64,000 nucleotides of DNA from Blastobasis lacticolella (GCA_905147135.1 LR990056.1:10302001-10366000), one strand, 5' to 3'; shown: positions 33,747 through 44,589, counted from the first letter of the stretch. Notes: generated by a model not told the origin, from the letters alone. Made by a program: numbers and translations.

Positions 33747-35281
33747 TTAATTTTTATCAATTAGGTAGTCAAAAAGTTTAGTTTTAAACATTATGATATC
33801 CTTGTTATGTGCCTTAATACTGGCAGGCAATTTATTATATATTTTAGGTGCCATAGTAAGGACACTCTTCATACATAGCGTGGTTCTTTGCGGCTCCAGA
33901 CACAACTGATCACAGCGTCGTGCTCGCTGAACAAATGAGAAACGATTAAAGTGCCGTATTACAAAAACTGCGGATTCAAAAATGTATAGCGAGTCAGAAG
34001 TTTGAGTTGCTTGAAATAAGGTCTGCAGCTTTCCATTCTTTTTATGCCCGTTATTGCTCTTACGCATCTCTTTTATAAGATAAACACCTGTTCGATATTT
34101 GTGGCATTACCCCAAAAGATAATGCCATACCTTAACCTCGACACAACATAGCCATGATATGCAGTGAGAATAGCCTCTTGGTTAACAATCTTTGCCAAAT
34201 TGCGGAGAGCAAACGAGAATTGACTATTTTTTTTAGATATTGACTCTATATGTGTTTGCCATTTTAGGTTAGAATCAATACTCATGCCTAAGAACTTAGT
34301 GGAGACTGTTTCCTGTATCTCTATGTTATCAAAGATTATTTTTGTATGAAATTGTCTTGGCATTCGCTGTTTGAAACTCATTATTTTAGTTTTTTCTAGG
34401 TTTACAACTAGATTATTGGCCTGAAGCCAGGCAACTATCGATTTAAGATTATAAATTAATTCATTTTCATCATAACAAACAACGGTACAGTCGTCTGCAA
34501 ACAGTATCATAGAACTTGTGCAATTAACTATATCGTATATGTATATGATGAATAATAATGGACCAAGGACACTTCCTTGTGGCACTCCATATTTTACTAG
34601 TTTAGGCGTAGAATCATACAGTTTTTCAGTTTTTGTCTCAGAACATATTCTCTCTATCATAGTGATCTGTACTCTGTTACTAAGGTAATGATTCTACAAG
34701 TTTCAAAGTATTTCCTCGTATACCATATGACTCTAGCTTGCGGAGCAATAACTCATGGTTAACAAAATCAAATGCCGGAAAAATAAAACAATAAACATAG
34801 CTATATATTACTCTTTTTATTACTTTTATATTACTTTTTAAACAAAATCTATAGTAGAGTTGATAAACGGCAACCAGTAGGCGTAAACTGGTTGCCGTTT
34901 ATCAACTCTACTATAGATTTTGTTTAAAAAGTAATATATAGCTATGTTTATTGTTTTATTTTTCCGAAAGCCTTTTTGTTCTTCTATGAATATATTATTC
35001 TTTTCAAATTAATTGTAGAGCCTACTATATATGATTTTCTCGAAAATTTTCGAGAATACCGGAATTAGAGCTATGGGCCTGTAGTTTTTAATTTCATATT
35101 TACTATTTCCTTTATGGAGAGGCTTTATTATGGTTGTTTTCAGTTCCGAAGGGAATACGCCCCCTTCGAAACAGAGGTTAATTATATTACTCATTATTGG
35201 GGAGATTAAGTGACAGACATATTTAATAATTTTAGTCGAGATGTCGTCATATCCAGTACTCCTGGTGTTTTTTAAATTCAA
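33747..35281 (-). pseudogene. LINE ORF2 reverse transcriptase and C-terminal region, disrupted
   Basis: Blocks in order from the 5' side: STGYDDISTKIIKYV, NYRPIALIPVFSKIFEKII, a break at the palindrome (34776-34966) that has removed about 40 residues between the QKGF block and AFDFVNHELLLRKLESYG, a frameshift near 34690, then GVPQGSVLGPLLFIIYIYDI, the FADDCTVVC active site and FLGMSIDSNLKWQTHI. A further frame change lies near 34070 before the last 106 codons, which contain a PKIYNKLPASIK block usual for the LINE ORF2 end. Confidence 0.85.
34776..34966. mobile_element. Near-perfect palindromic insertion in the LINE RT
   Basis: The left arm (34776-34877) and right arm (34888-34966) are inverse copies around a 10-nt spacer (TAGGCGTAAA). 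The inner arms (TATAGTAGAGTTGATAAACG and CAACCAG) match base for base. The left arm has an extra 22-nt partial tandem repeat (TTTTTATTACTTTTATATTAC). It interrupts the RT at the AFD block. Confidence 0.9.
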
Positions 35282-35542
35282 TATGGTACACGGTACACAC
35301 CTCTTTAGGGTCCGTTGGATTAAGGAAGAATGACTTTTGTGAGTTAAATTTGAGTGTATTACCCTTTACTGAAATGGCATGTGATTGCACCTGATTTATG
35401 TAGAACTCATTCATCTCTTGTGCTATTTGTTTAGGATTTTTTATTGTATTACCATTGACGATTACTTGCTCTATACTTTCTTCAGTTGGTTTGTTTTATG
35501 TTTATTTATAACAATTATTTGGAGCTTTTTGGGTTAGTTTAA

Positions 35543-36589
35543 TTATTTTATTGTATTTCTGAGAGTATGTTTTGAACAAGGCCCTATCCTTAGTATTCTT
35601 TGATATCCTATATTTCCACAATAAAGATCTGTTTTTCTACTACACCTTTTAATTCCTTTGGAGAGCCATCGAGGCCTAAAGTTTGCCATTCTTTTAATCT
35701 TAATTATAGGAAAACATAAATCATAAAATAATTTAAACTGGTCATAAAAAATTGTGAATGCTTTTCCACCATCCCTTTCTTCTAACACTTCCGCAAAAGA
35801 TATACTTTTAAGCGATTCAGCAAACTTGATTAAGTTCTCTTTACAATAATCACGTCTTTTTATATACCAATAGTCAAAGTTACACGTTTTTTTGACCGGG
35901 CAAGAGAAATATTGCGCTTTATGATCGGAGACAGCGAATTCATAAACTATAGTTTTTCCACCACGCACGTTGTGGATTACATTATCAATGCAGCTTCCAC
36001 TTTTTGGCCGAGTAGGTTCTCTTTCTGATAGTTTTAGGTTATAATTGAGAATATTTATATTGAACTTTTTTGAGTGTTTTGTGCTTACTAAGGTGTCTGT
36101 GTTAAAATCACCACAAATAACCAGACTCTTATTATGATTTATGGTGAGCATAGAGAGAACCTCGTCGAGCTTATCAAAAAATATGTTATTATATTTAGAG
36201 TGACTTTTAGGAGCCCTATACATACAAACTACAATAATTTTGTGATCTACTAGTTCTATTGCACAACATTCTAATATATTGGATTCGCTGAATTTTGTTA
36301 GGTCTATCACGTTATACTTTAAATTATGCCTAACTAGAATACATGATCCCCCGTGGCGATTTTTCCTTGTACATAAGACAGCAAGACTAAAGTTGGGTAC
36401 ATTTAGGAATGCACCGTCATCTGCAATCATATTATGTTCCGTAAAGCATAAAATATCTACCCTTTTTTTTATGTCCGACATGTCATCTAAACATACCGTA
36501 ATTCTGTCTGTTTTAATAATGAGTCCGTCAATATTCTGATGCAGTATGCCTATGCGGTTATACACGAAAAAACTGCCGTTGGTCGTCAT
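35543..36589 (-). pseudogene. LINE ORF2 endonuclease domain
   Basis: A 348-codon open frame with APE-type blocks: ILHQNIDGL, ILCFTEHNM (T-E-x-x motif), HGGSCILVR, VVCMYRAPKSH, SLVICGDFNTD, GSCIDNVI and AVSDHKAQYF (S-D-H). These are the catalytic blocks of apurinic-like endonucleases, which nick the target site for reverse transcription. The downstream part reads RPRWLSKGIKR. The frame ends at 35543, before the RT, so ORF2 as a whole is broken. It overlaps the end of ORF1 by 32 bp. Confidence 0.85.
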
Positions 36590-37558
36590 TTGTAGCCTTT
36601 GAAATACCGTTAGTAGGGGATGTCGTCATTATTGAGTTGACTGGAGTTTGAACGTCATAACAATTTATTGTTTGTGTACCTTGGTAATTGAAAAACTTTG
36701 CCTGAATGTGCCTATCGTTGTAATTATACATTTTTATGCGGTTTCTATATTGCTGATAGCTTGTAGAGTACGACAATCTGAGTATGTCTCTCAACAAATG
36801 ACGACACAGGTAGAGTGCATAGTATTTCTTAGGTGGTATATACATACTAAAATCCATATCAAGGAATACTACATGCTCATATTTATTACATACTGACTTG
36901 ATATGGTAATTTAGTTTCCTTACATTTAAATATTTGTTGCATGAAGTCTCACATACAATAATATTTTTATTTTGGTGGACATGCATCCAAGATAAAAGGT
37001 CACGCTTAATATTTAAGGGGTTATTATCATTTGTGAAGCCTATTAGAATAACATAATAATTTATTGTTAAACAAGATAGATCTAATTTACACGAGCTTAG
37101 GAGCTCCGACAGTGAAGCTGCGGATTTCCAAAAACAGAATACCTTATATTGATCTCCTATTAGTGTCTGTAGTACTTTCTGTATCCCTCTTCCCTGCTGA
37201 TCAACTAATATTATCACTTTACTTCTGTTTCTGTTCCCATTTTTCACATCTTGTCTTTTTATATTGGTGTTATTTGTTAAAGGGTTGATTCCGGCGCCTC
37301 CTTGGCTTACTGTAGGTGTTGTTAACTGTAAGCTAATATGTGTTTCTGACGGTATTTGTTCAATACAAGTTTGGGATTGATCTCGATTCGGATGTAGTTC
37401 CTGGTGTAGAATGTTGTCTCTTTCCGTATCGATGGCCGTGTCCATAGGTACACTCTCGGTAAGGGAATAATTTAGTGCGAGTCTTTTAAAACTTCTGCAT
37501 TTATTTCCTGTCGATGGTGTCTCATTCGTGGATTTACATATAAAAGTTAATTGTCTTA
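36558..37558 (-). pseudogene. LINE ORF1, C-terminal part with esterase-like domain
   Basis: The frame is open from the border of the TIR element at 37558 to 36558. It contains KVIILVDQQGRGIQKVLQTL, then YYVILIGFTNDNNPLNIKRD and IIVCETSCNKYLNV, which fit the SGNH/esterase-like domain reported in ORF1 proteins of CR1-type LINEs. The upstream coiled-coil part lies at 40246-40530. ORF1 products bind the element RNA. The usual catalytic Ser (GDS) reads VDQ here, so esterase activity is not expected. Confidence 0.7.
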
Positions 37559-38755
37559 CACCCGGTTTCTGAAACGCTTGTCAAATCATTGATTAGCTAA
37601 CAGACTGTCACATTTAACAAGCTGTTAAATCACCGTGGGTTTCTGAAAGGTCAATCAATCTATTGTTAGCTAATCGACCATTAACAAGAGATCAATTTTT
37701 TTGTCTGGCTACCCCTGCTAAAATCAGTCACATTCATTCACTCATATATGTTTTGTTTCTGTCTAACGCATTGATTTGTCTCTGTCCCTAGCGGCCTTTT
37801 GATAGTGGCGGGATATTCAACTTTTAGATGAAACTGATAGCGATTGTATAGTCTTCGTGTAAAATCGAATATTATCAAAAAAAAATATATACAGAGCGAG
37901 AAAAGAGAAATTATAACAATATTTATGTTATAGAGTCACGGGTTCCAGTGAATCAGTAATCCCATCATCATCATCTTTAGGCAGTTAGGTGAGTCCCGGT
38001 CCACTGCTGAATACAGTCCTCCCACGGCTTCGGACCAGGTCCTGGTTCAGGTCTAGGTACTGGCCCCGGACCAGGTACTGGTTCAGGTCCTGGTCCTGGA
38101 ACCGGACCACTTCGTGGTTCAGGTCCAGGTCCTGGCTTCGGACCAGGACCTGGCCCAGCACCAGGTCTTGGTTCAGGTTCAGGCCCTGGCCCCGGACCAG
38201 CTCCTAGTTCAGGTCCAGGCCCTGGACCCTGACATATCCGTGGTTCAGGTCTTGGTCCTGGTTCAGGTCCATGTCCAGGCCCCGAACCAGGTCCTAGTCC
38301 AGCTAATATTTATGGTCTATGTGCTGGCACTGGTCTTGGTCCTGGTTCTGGTTCAAGCTCAAATTGTGACCAGGGTTGCAGTTTTGGTCATGATCCTGGA
38401 CCAGAACCTGGACCCTAGACCTGAACTTTGCCTTGGACCAGAACTAGGACCTGGACCAGGGCCAGGACCAAGACCTCGACCAAGAAAATCGGATATAATT
38501 TCTTTTGACAATCGGTTAATTGGTCGATTTTCGACAATTAAAATAACAAGGCGATAACATACAGTTAACATGAGAAAAAGCTTTCCGGAAACCCAAAATT
38601 ACATTAATCAGCCGTTAATTGGAGATTTGACAATCCGTCAACAAGCTGTTAACAAGCCGTCAATTGGCCCTTTCAGAAACCCAAACTGCATTTAATCAGT
38701 GGTTAACAAGCTGTTACGTAATTTTTGCGTTGACAAGCGTTTCAGAAACCGGGTG
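37559..38755 (+). mobile_element. Minisatellite-bearing TIR element, copy 1
   Basis: Starts CACCCGGTTTCTGAAACGCT and ends with the inverse AGCGTTTCAGAAACCGGGTG. A TTA duplication flanks it (37556-37558, 38756-38758). The left subterminal region has further inverse and direct motifs (AACAAGCTGTTAAAT, GGGTTTCTGAAAGG). The interior is a GGTCCAGGTCCTGG-like minisatellite at 38030-38480. The TIR and TWA duplication point to a non-autonomous PIF/Harbinger-type element. It is inserted in the LINE ORF1. Confidence 0.85.
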
Positions 38756-38774
38756 TTACAGAAACCGGGTGTTA

Positions 38775-40245
38775 CACCCGGTTTCTGAAACGCTTGTCAA
38801 ATCATTGATTAGCTAACAGACTGTCACATTTAACAAGCTGTTAAATCACCGTGGGTTTCTGAAAGGCCAATCAATCTATTGTTAGCTAATCGACCATTAA
38901 CAAGAGATCAATGTTTTCGTCTGGCTACCCCTGCTAAAATCAGTCACATTCATTCACTCATATTTGTTTTGTTTCTGTCTAACGCATTGATTTGTCTCTG
39001 TCCCTAGCGGCCTTTTTCTAGCGGCGGGATATTCAACTTTTAGATGAAACTGATAGCGATTGTATAGTTTTCGTGTAAATAAAAATCGAATATTATAAAA
39101 AAAAATATACAGAACGAGAAAATAGAAAATATAACAATATTTATGTTATAAATCGGTCTTGGTCCTGGCCCTGGTCCAGGTCTTAGTTTTGGTCCAAGGC
39201 ACCGTCCAGGTCTAGGGTCCAGGTTCTGATCCAGGATCATGACCAAAACTGCAACCTTGATCACAATTTGAGCTTAAACCAGAACCAGGACCTAGACCAG
39301 TGCTAGCACATAGACCATAAACATTAGCTGGACCAGGACCTGGTTTGGGGCCAGGACATGGACCTGAACCAGGACCAGGACCTGAACCACAGACATATCA
39401 ATGTCCAGGACCTGGACCTGAACTAGGAGCTGGTCCGGGGCCAGGGCCTGAACCTGATCCAGGACCTGGTGCGGGGCCAGGACCTGGTCCAAAGCCAGGA
39501 CCTGGACCTGAACCATGAAGTGGTCCGGGTCCAGGACCTGGACCTGAACCATGAAGTGGTCCGGGTCCAGGACCTGGACCTGAACCAGTACCTGGTCCTG
39601 GCCCAGTACCTAGACCTGAACCAGGACTTGGCCCGAAGCCAGGACCTGGACCTGAACCACGAACTGGTCTGGGTCCAGGACCTGGACCTGAACCAGTACC
39701 TGGTCCGGGGCCAGTACCTGGACCTTAAGGTCCTAGGGAGCCGATGGATGCAAGATAACAGAGTCGACCAGAGTGTAAGCCATGGGAGGCCTGTATTCAG
39801 CAGTGGACCGGAACCCACCTAACTGCCTAAAGATGATAATGATGGGATTACTGATCCACTGGAACCCGTGACCCTATAACATAAATATTTTTATAATTTC
39901 TCTTTTCTCGCTCTGTATATATTTTTTTGGATAATATTCGATTTTACACGAAAACTACAATCGCTATCAGTTTCATCTAAAAGTTGAATATCCCGCCGCT
40001 ATCAAAAGGCTGCTAGGGACAGAGACAAATCAATGCGTTAGACAGAAACAAAACATATATGAGTGAATGAATGAGACTGATTTTAGCAGGGGTAGCCAGA
40101 CGAAAAAATTGATCTCTTGTTAATGGTCGATTAGCTAACAATAGATTGATTGGCCTTTCAGAAACCCACGGTGATTTAACAGCTTGTTAAATGTGACAGT
40201 CTGTTAGCTAATCAATGATTTGACAAGCGTTTCAGAAACCGGGTG
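38775..40245. mobile_element. Minisatellite-bearing TIR element, copy 2 (chimeric, two left ends)
   Basis: Both ends match the left end of the family: 38775-39152 matches copy 1's left side directly, and 39840-40245 matches it in reverse. The minisatellite (39153-39730) and the unique segment at 39730-39840 run in reverse orientation. TTA flanks are at 38772-38774 and 40246-40248. The true right end is missing. It lies 19 bp after copy 1, with a 13-bp CAGAAACCGGGTG remnant between. Confidence 0.85.
39155..39730. repeat. GGTCC/CAGGACCTGGACCTGAACC minisatellite array
   Basis: About 575 bp of 12-, 18- and 24-bp variants built from CCAGGACCTGGACCTGAACC. Related arrays are in copies 1, 3 and 4 (38030-38480, 42060-42560, 47275-47580). 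The near-palindromic CCAGGACCTGG unit can pair in many registers. Long frames on both strands rich in Q, V and R/S/W are products of the repeat. Confidence 0.9.
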
Positions 40246-40530
40246 TTATTCTTGTTTCATAGTCTGCTAATTTTTTTCTTAACTCATGATTTTCCATTTG
40301 ACATGTTCTCTAACTCACGGTCAGTAGAAGCTAAATTTGATTGTAATGTTTAAATTTTTGCTCTCATTTCTTCCATGTCATACAGGTTATAAGCATTCAG
40401 TTCTGGGCAGCTATTATACATTAAAGGAGATCGTAAAAATACAGTTGTTTGTGTTGTTTGACATGTGTGACTCCATCTTTGGCGGGGAGTGCCCATCATT
40501 ACATCCCTGGCCTTCTAAATCTTTAGGTGA
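40246..40530 (-). pseudogene. LINE ORF1, N-terminal part
   Basis: On the minus strand: DLEGQGCNDGHSPPKMESHM, then after a frameshift CPELNAYNLYDMEEMRAKI, a stop, LASTDRELENM and ELRKKLADYETR. This is a charged, coiled-coil-like N terminus that continues into the 37558-36558 part once the two TIR elements are removed. At 40530 it meets the phosphatase fragment. Confidence 0.7.
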
Positions 40531-40537
40531 TAACTAT

Positions 40538-41176
40538 ACAAGTAGCGACTTTTTGAGGATGGCTTGGCAGCAGAATTGTCGAATTATTGTGCCGATTTGT
40601 AACAAAGAAAATTTGTACCATGAAACGCCTTTTGAATATTATGTACACGTCGAGAATTATGAGCTGGTGTTCGGCAGATATGTAGTAGAAACTATTTCAA
40701 TACAAGAGATGATAAATTACGACATAACGAGACTCCAGATCACTAATATCACATCCAAGGAGGTACGGGAGATTACCCATTACGGGTATACAAGTTTGCC
40801 GAACGACCCTTATCTTGCCAGACCGAGCAAATTTCTAGAACTCGTATTTCAAGTGGACGAAAAACGAGCGCAGTTAAACAATGAAGCCTACGAAAGAAAC
40901 CAACCAAAGCCGGGACCTGTGATTGTTCAAATTACAACAGGAGTTGTACGTACGGGAACATTTTATGCGATCGACAACGCATTTAGTCAAATCCGCAAAG
41001 AACGGACAATTTCGATCCCGAATACAGTGCATCGAATTCGGAGGCAACGACGCTCGTGTGTTCTAGAACCAAAGCAGTATGCAAATTGCTATAGTTTAGT
41101 TAAACATGTGTTGCTTAAATGCAATGCTAAAGTTCAACGTAGTACATCATTTTTACGGAGATATAAGTATAAATAA
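40538..41176 (+). CDS. Bracovirus-like protein tyrosine phosphatase, N-truncated pseudoenzyme, copy 1
   Basis: The open frame formally begins at 40337, but its first 67 codons are antisense to the LINE ORF1, so only 40538-41176 is phosphatase-derived. Blocks follow the PTP order: a WQQNCRIIV block, a REITHYGYTSLPND block and GPVIVQ...RTGTFYAIDNA, then RRQRRSCVLEPKQYANCY. The general acid loop (usually W-P-D) reads LPN, and the signature-loop Cys is replaced by Ile (QITTG), while its Arg is kept, so it should be inactive. The wording is closest to PTPs of wasp-carried bracoviruses, known to have entered lepidopteran genomes. Catalytically dead PTPs are also common in those viruses. The first third of the domain is missing. 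It could be a domesticated remnant or simply not yet broken. Confidence 0.7.
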   Translation, partial: TSSDFLRMAWQQNCRIIVPICNKENLYHETPFEYYVHVENYELVFGRYVVETISIQEMINYDITRLQITNITSKEVREITHYGYTSLPNDPYLARPSKFLELVFQVDEKRAQLNNEAYERNQPKPGPVIVQITTGVVRTGTFYAIDNAFSQIRKERTISIPNTVHRIRRQRRSCVLEPKQYANCYSLVKHVLLKCNAKVQRSTSFLRRYKYK

Positions 41177-41230
41177 GTTCAACTGTATCTAAATACTCTT
41201 TTTTTAACTGTAATTAATGATGTTGTACAT
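41177..41230 (+). repeat. Unit boundary of the tandem PTP duplication
   Basis: The segment after the copy 1 stop (AAGTTCAACTGTATCTAAAT then ATTAATGATGTT...CATACGTG) recurs after copy 2 at about 43141-43203. Copy 2 starts where homology to 40629 resumes. The two copies are therefore a direct tandem duplication. Confidence 0.8.
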
Positions 41231-43133
41231 ACGTGTTTTGAATATTTTGTACACGCGAAGGATTATGAGCTGGTGTTCGGCAGATATATAGTAGAAACTA
41301 TCGAAATACGAGAGAAGCTGGGTTACGAAATAACGAGACTCCAAATCACTGATGTCATATCCATGGAGGTACGGGAGATTACCCATTACCGGTATACAAA
41401 TTGGTCGAATAACTTTATTCCTACTGATCCGAATGATTTTCTAACACCCGGTTTCTGAAACGCTTGTCAAATCATTGATTAGGTAACAAGCTGTTAAATC
41501 ACTGTGGGTTTCTGAAAGGCCAATCAATCTATTGTTAGCTAATCGACCATTAACAAGAGATCAATTTTTTCGTCTGGCTACCCCTGCTAAAATCAGTCAC
41601 ATTCATTCACTCATATATGTTTTGTTTCTGTCTAACGCATTGATTTGTCTCTGTCCCTAGCGGCCTTTTGATAGCGGCGGGAAATTCAACTTTTAGATGT
41701 AACTGATAGCTATTGTATAGTTTTCGTGTAAAATCGAATATTATCAAAAAAAATATACAGAGCGAGAAAAGAGAAATTATAACAATATTTATGTTATAGG
41801 GTCACGGGTTCCAGTGGATCAGTAATCCCATCATCATCATCTTTAGGCAGTTAGGTGGGTCCCGGTCCACTGCTCAATGCAGGCCTCCCACGGCTTACAC
41901 TCTGGTCGACTCTGTTATCTTGCATCCATCGGCTCCCTAGGACCTTAAAGAGGTCGTTCGTCCATCTCTTGGGAGGCCATCCACAGAAAGCCACTCAACA
42001 ACATCCGCCCCATCGGCTATCGATTCTGTGAGTTTCTCCCAATAATCCCATTAGTTAAATCCTGGTTCAAGTCCTGGACACGGGCCGGTTCGTGGTTCAG
42101 GTCCAGGTCCTGGCCCCGGATCAGGTCCTGGTTCAGGTCCAGGTCCTGGCTTCGAACCAGATCCTGGTTCAGGTCCAGGTACTGGTTCAGGTCCAGGTCC
42201 TGGACCCGGACCACTTCGTGATTCAGGTCCAGGTCATGGCTTCGGACCAGGTCCTGGCCCCACACCAGGCCCTGGATCAGGTTCAGGCCCTGGCCCTGGA
42301 CCAGCTTCTAGTTCAGGTCCAGGTCCTGGACCCTGACATGTTCGTGGTTCAGGTCCTGGTCCTGGTTCAGGTCCATGTCCTAGCCCTGAACCAGGTCCTG
42401 GTCCAGCTAATGTTTATGGTCCTGGTTCTGGTTCAAGCTCAAATTGTGATCAAGGTTGCAGTTTTGGTCATGATCCTGGACCAGAACCTGGACCCTAGAC
42501 CTGGGCTTTGCCTTGGACTACAACTAGGACCTGGACCAGGGCCAGGACCAAGATCTAGACCAAGAAAATCGGTTATAATTTCTTTTGACAATCGGTTAAT
42601 TGGTCGATTTTCGCCAATTAAAATAACAAGGCGATAACATACAGTTAACATGAGAAAAAGCTTTCCGGAAACCCAAAATTACATTAATCAGCCGTTAATT
42701 GGAGATTTGACAATCCGTTAACAAGCTGTTAACAAGCCGTCAGTTGGCCCTTTCAGAAACCCAAATTGCATTTAATCAGTGTTTAACAAGTTGTTACGTA
42801 ATTTTTGCGTTGACAAGCGTTTCAGAAACCGGGTGTAAGCCACTTATTTCGAGTGAACAAAAAATGAGAGCAGTTAAACGGACCTGTGATTGTTCATTGT
42901 TCAACAGGGTTGGACGTACGGGAATATTTTGTGCGATCGACAACGCATTTAGTCAAATCTGCAAAGAACGGATAGTTTAGATCCCGAATATAGTGCATCG
43001 AATTCGGAGGCAACGACGCTCGTGTGCTCTAGAACCAAAGCAAAATGCATATTGCTACAGTTTAGTTAAACATATGTTGCTTAAATACAATGCTAAAGTT
43101 CAACGTAGTACATCATTGTTGACTTAGATATAA
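41231..43133 (+). pseudogene. Bracovirus-like PTP, copy 2, broken and split by a TIR element
   Basis: Homology to copy 1 covers 41231-41441 and 42839-43133, with a 1.39-kb insertion between. Unlike copy 1, the DNA here still reads HCSTG at the signature loop, but a one-base loss just after it shifts the frame. Stops lie near 42863 and 42978, and the acid loop reads WSN. It therefore split from copy 1 before copy 1 lost its signature Cys, and it is dead. No function is expected. Confidence 0.8.
41445..42835 (+). mobile_element. Minisatellite-bearing TIR element, copy 3
   Basis: CACCCGGTTTCTGAAACGCT and inverse ends; TAA duplications at 41442-41444 and 42836-42838. Same orientation as copy 1. 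It carries an internal RTE-like fragment (41850-42050; GGTCCACTGCTCAATGCAGG then GAGGCCATCCACAGAAAGCC) and the minisatellite (42060-42560). Confidence 0.9.
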
Positions 43134-43205
43134 GTATAAATAAGTTCAACTGTATCTAAATACTCTTTTTTTAATTGTAATTAATGATGTTACACATACG
43201 TGTTA

Positions 43206-43590
43206 CTATTGTAAAAATATTTTTAATCAGTATTTATAAGATTAGAGGCTAGACATGTCTTAGTTTTAATTATGATTCAATAACGATTATTGACTAAATG
43301 ACCTAATTCGTTTCTCTCGTTAAGCTAATTAAACATTTTGTTTAATATCACAATAACTAGCTCCAGGAAAAATTCAAGGATTTTATGTGGTTTTTCTCAC
43401 GCCATTATCGATTCTATTTTCATTTAAATATGAATTGTAAACTTTTGCAATAGCGTTCATTTTTCGATGTAAGCTCGGTCTTTATTAACATTTAAATTGA
43501 TTGTGATATCCGTGTATGAATTGACGTCTTTTCCTGCTAAATTATTTATTTTTTATTCATGACAAACCATTTCCTGAATTAAAATAAAAA
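43206..43590. other. AT-rich stretch between the PTP copies and the Myb/SANT-type gene
   Basis: No coding or repeat feature recognised. Confidence 0.4.
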
Positions 43591-43596
43591 TATCAG

Positions 43597-44588
43597 GTGA
43601 AAAACTAAGTTTCGACTTGAAGAGCTCTCCTGGTAAGACGAAGTCTAAGGCTGCGGACTCTTAACGGAGTGCATCCGCCACTGGTGCAGGGCCGTCAAGA
43701 GAGGCGCCACTGAGCGAGCTCGAGAACCGGGTGCTGGCTGTGATAGGTCGGGTGGCGGTAGAGGGATTATGTGGTGTACGAATACCTATTAATGTATATC
43801 TTTTCTTTCACAATTCTAAATTTGCAGAAAAAATAATTAAATATTAATATTTTTTTAATTCTTAACATTTTGTGCAGATACCATCAACAGCTCCTCCTCT
43901 TGCTGCGTCTGCTCCTTCAGCCACTCCTTCAGAAGTGGAGATGGACGAGGAGTGGCTGGAAACGGAGGACTGCTCGCCGATACCACCGCCCTCTTCCGAG
44001 CACGAGCGGGCAAGCCATCACACCTCAGGCAACTCCACCAGTAGCAGGCTCTTCTCAGCTAATGCCCGGTGCGGTCATATAGTTATATTTTAGCATTCTT
44101 TAAATGTAGGTAAATTAACAAAATGCTAATTATTTTGTGTTATTTTCAGCTCCTCAAAATGAACAGCCAAACCAAGAACCGAGGCAGGCGAGACCGCAAT
44201 GGCCGCCAAGGCGCTGTAAGTAAATGTTGTCCATTACATAGCTCATCATCATACTATCTATGACACTTGCCTTTTTTATTAACTCATGTAGTCAGTATGA
44301 TTTCAGATTCAACTTCATAAATGCTTCTAGGCGTTAATAAGATCAATTTTTATATTTGCAGTCAGTGATGTTGGTCCTCCTCGGTGGCCTGTTCTTCTTG
44401 AGGAGAGGCATATTGCGGCTGCGATGGAGCGGCATGCTGCTGCGCAGGAGCAGCAAGCTGCTGCCATGAATCAGCTTGTTGCTTCGCATCAGCAACATGC
44501 TTCTTTAATGGAGCGAATAGCCGCTGCGCAGGAGGACTCGGTCCTCATAATAGCGGAACTCCGAGACGGCGTTAGACGGCTACACTAG
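43597..44588 (+). pseudogene. Myb/SANT-like (Harbinger helper-type) protein, C-terminal exons, one in-frame stop
   Basis: Four exons join in phase: 43597-43775, 43878-44073, 44150-44215 and 44362-44588 (ending TAG). Exon 1 has the end of the Myb/SANT region and the conserved linker (FDLKSS..KTKSKAAD, then RSASATGAGP and LSELENRVLAVIG), interrupted by a TAA at 43672. Exon 2 is acidic with EMDEEWLETEDCSPIPPPSS, and exon 4 is a glutamine/alanine-rich coiled coil (EERHIAAAMERHAAAQEQQ). This order is that of helper proteins and MSANTD-like host genes. The N-terminal exon was not found nearby. The 44074 donor (GTCATA) is weak. It could still be functional if exon 1 is skipped or the stop is an error. 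Confidence 0.6.
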
Positions 44589-44589
44589 G

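Larger units (their letters stand above)
33690..40530 (-). mobile_element. CR1-like LINE, near full length but broken, with three nested insertions
   Basis: ORF1 begins near 40530, is interrupted by two TIR elements (37559-38755 and 38775-40245), resumes at 37555 and ends at 36558. ORF2 starts at 36589 with a 32-bp overlap. ORF2 contains endonuclease (36589-35543), RT (35281-34073) and a C-terminal part to 33747. A palindromic insertion replaces part of RT at 34776-34966, and there are several frameshifts. The 3' end has GTTCCATC...GATGGAAC inverted motifs at about 33708-33733. No long poly-A is visible. Confidence 0.8.

Noticed and set aside
37989..38557. Long Q/V- and R/S/W-rich frames on both strands (also 39292-39822 and 42017-42637)
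   Set aside because: Products of the GGTCCAGGTCCTGG minisatellite, open on both strands; no start context or conserved domain.
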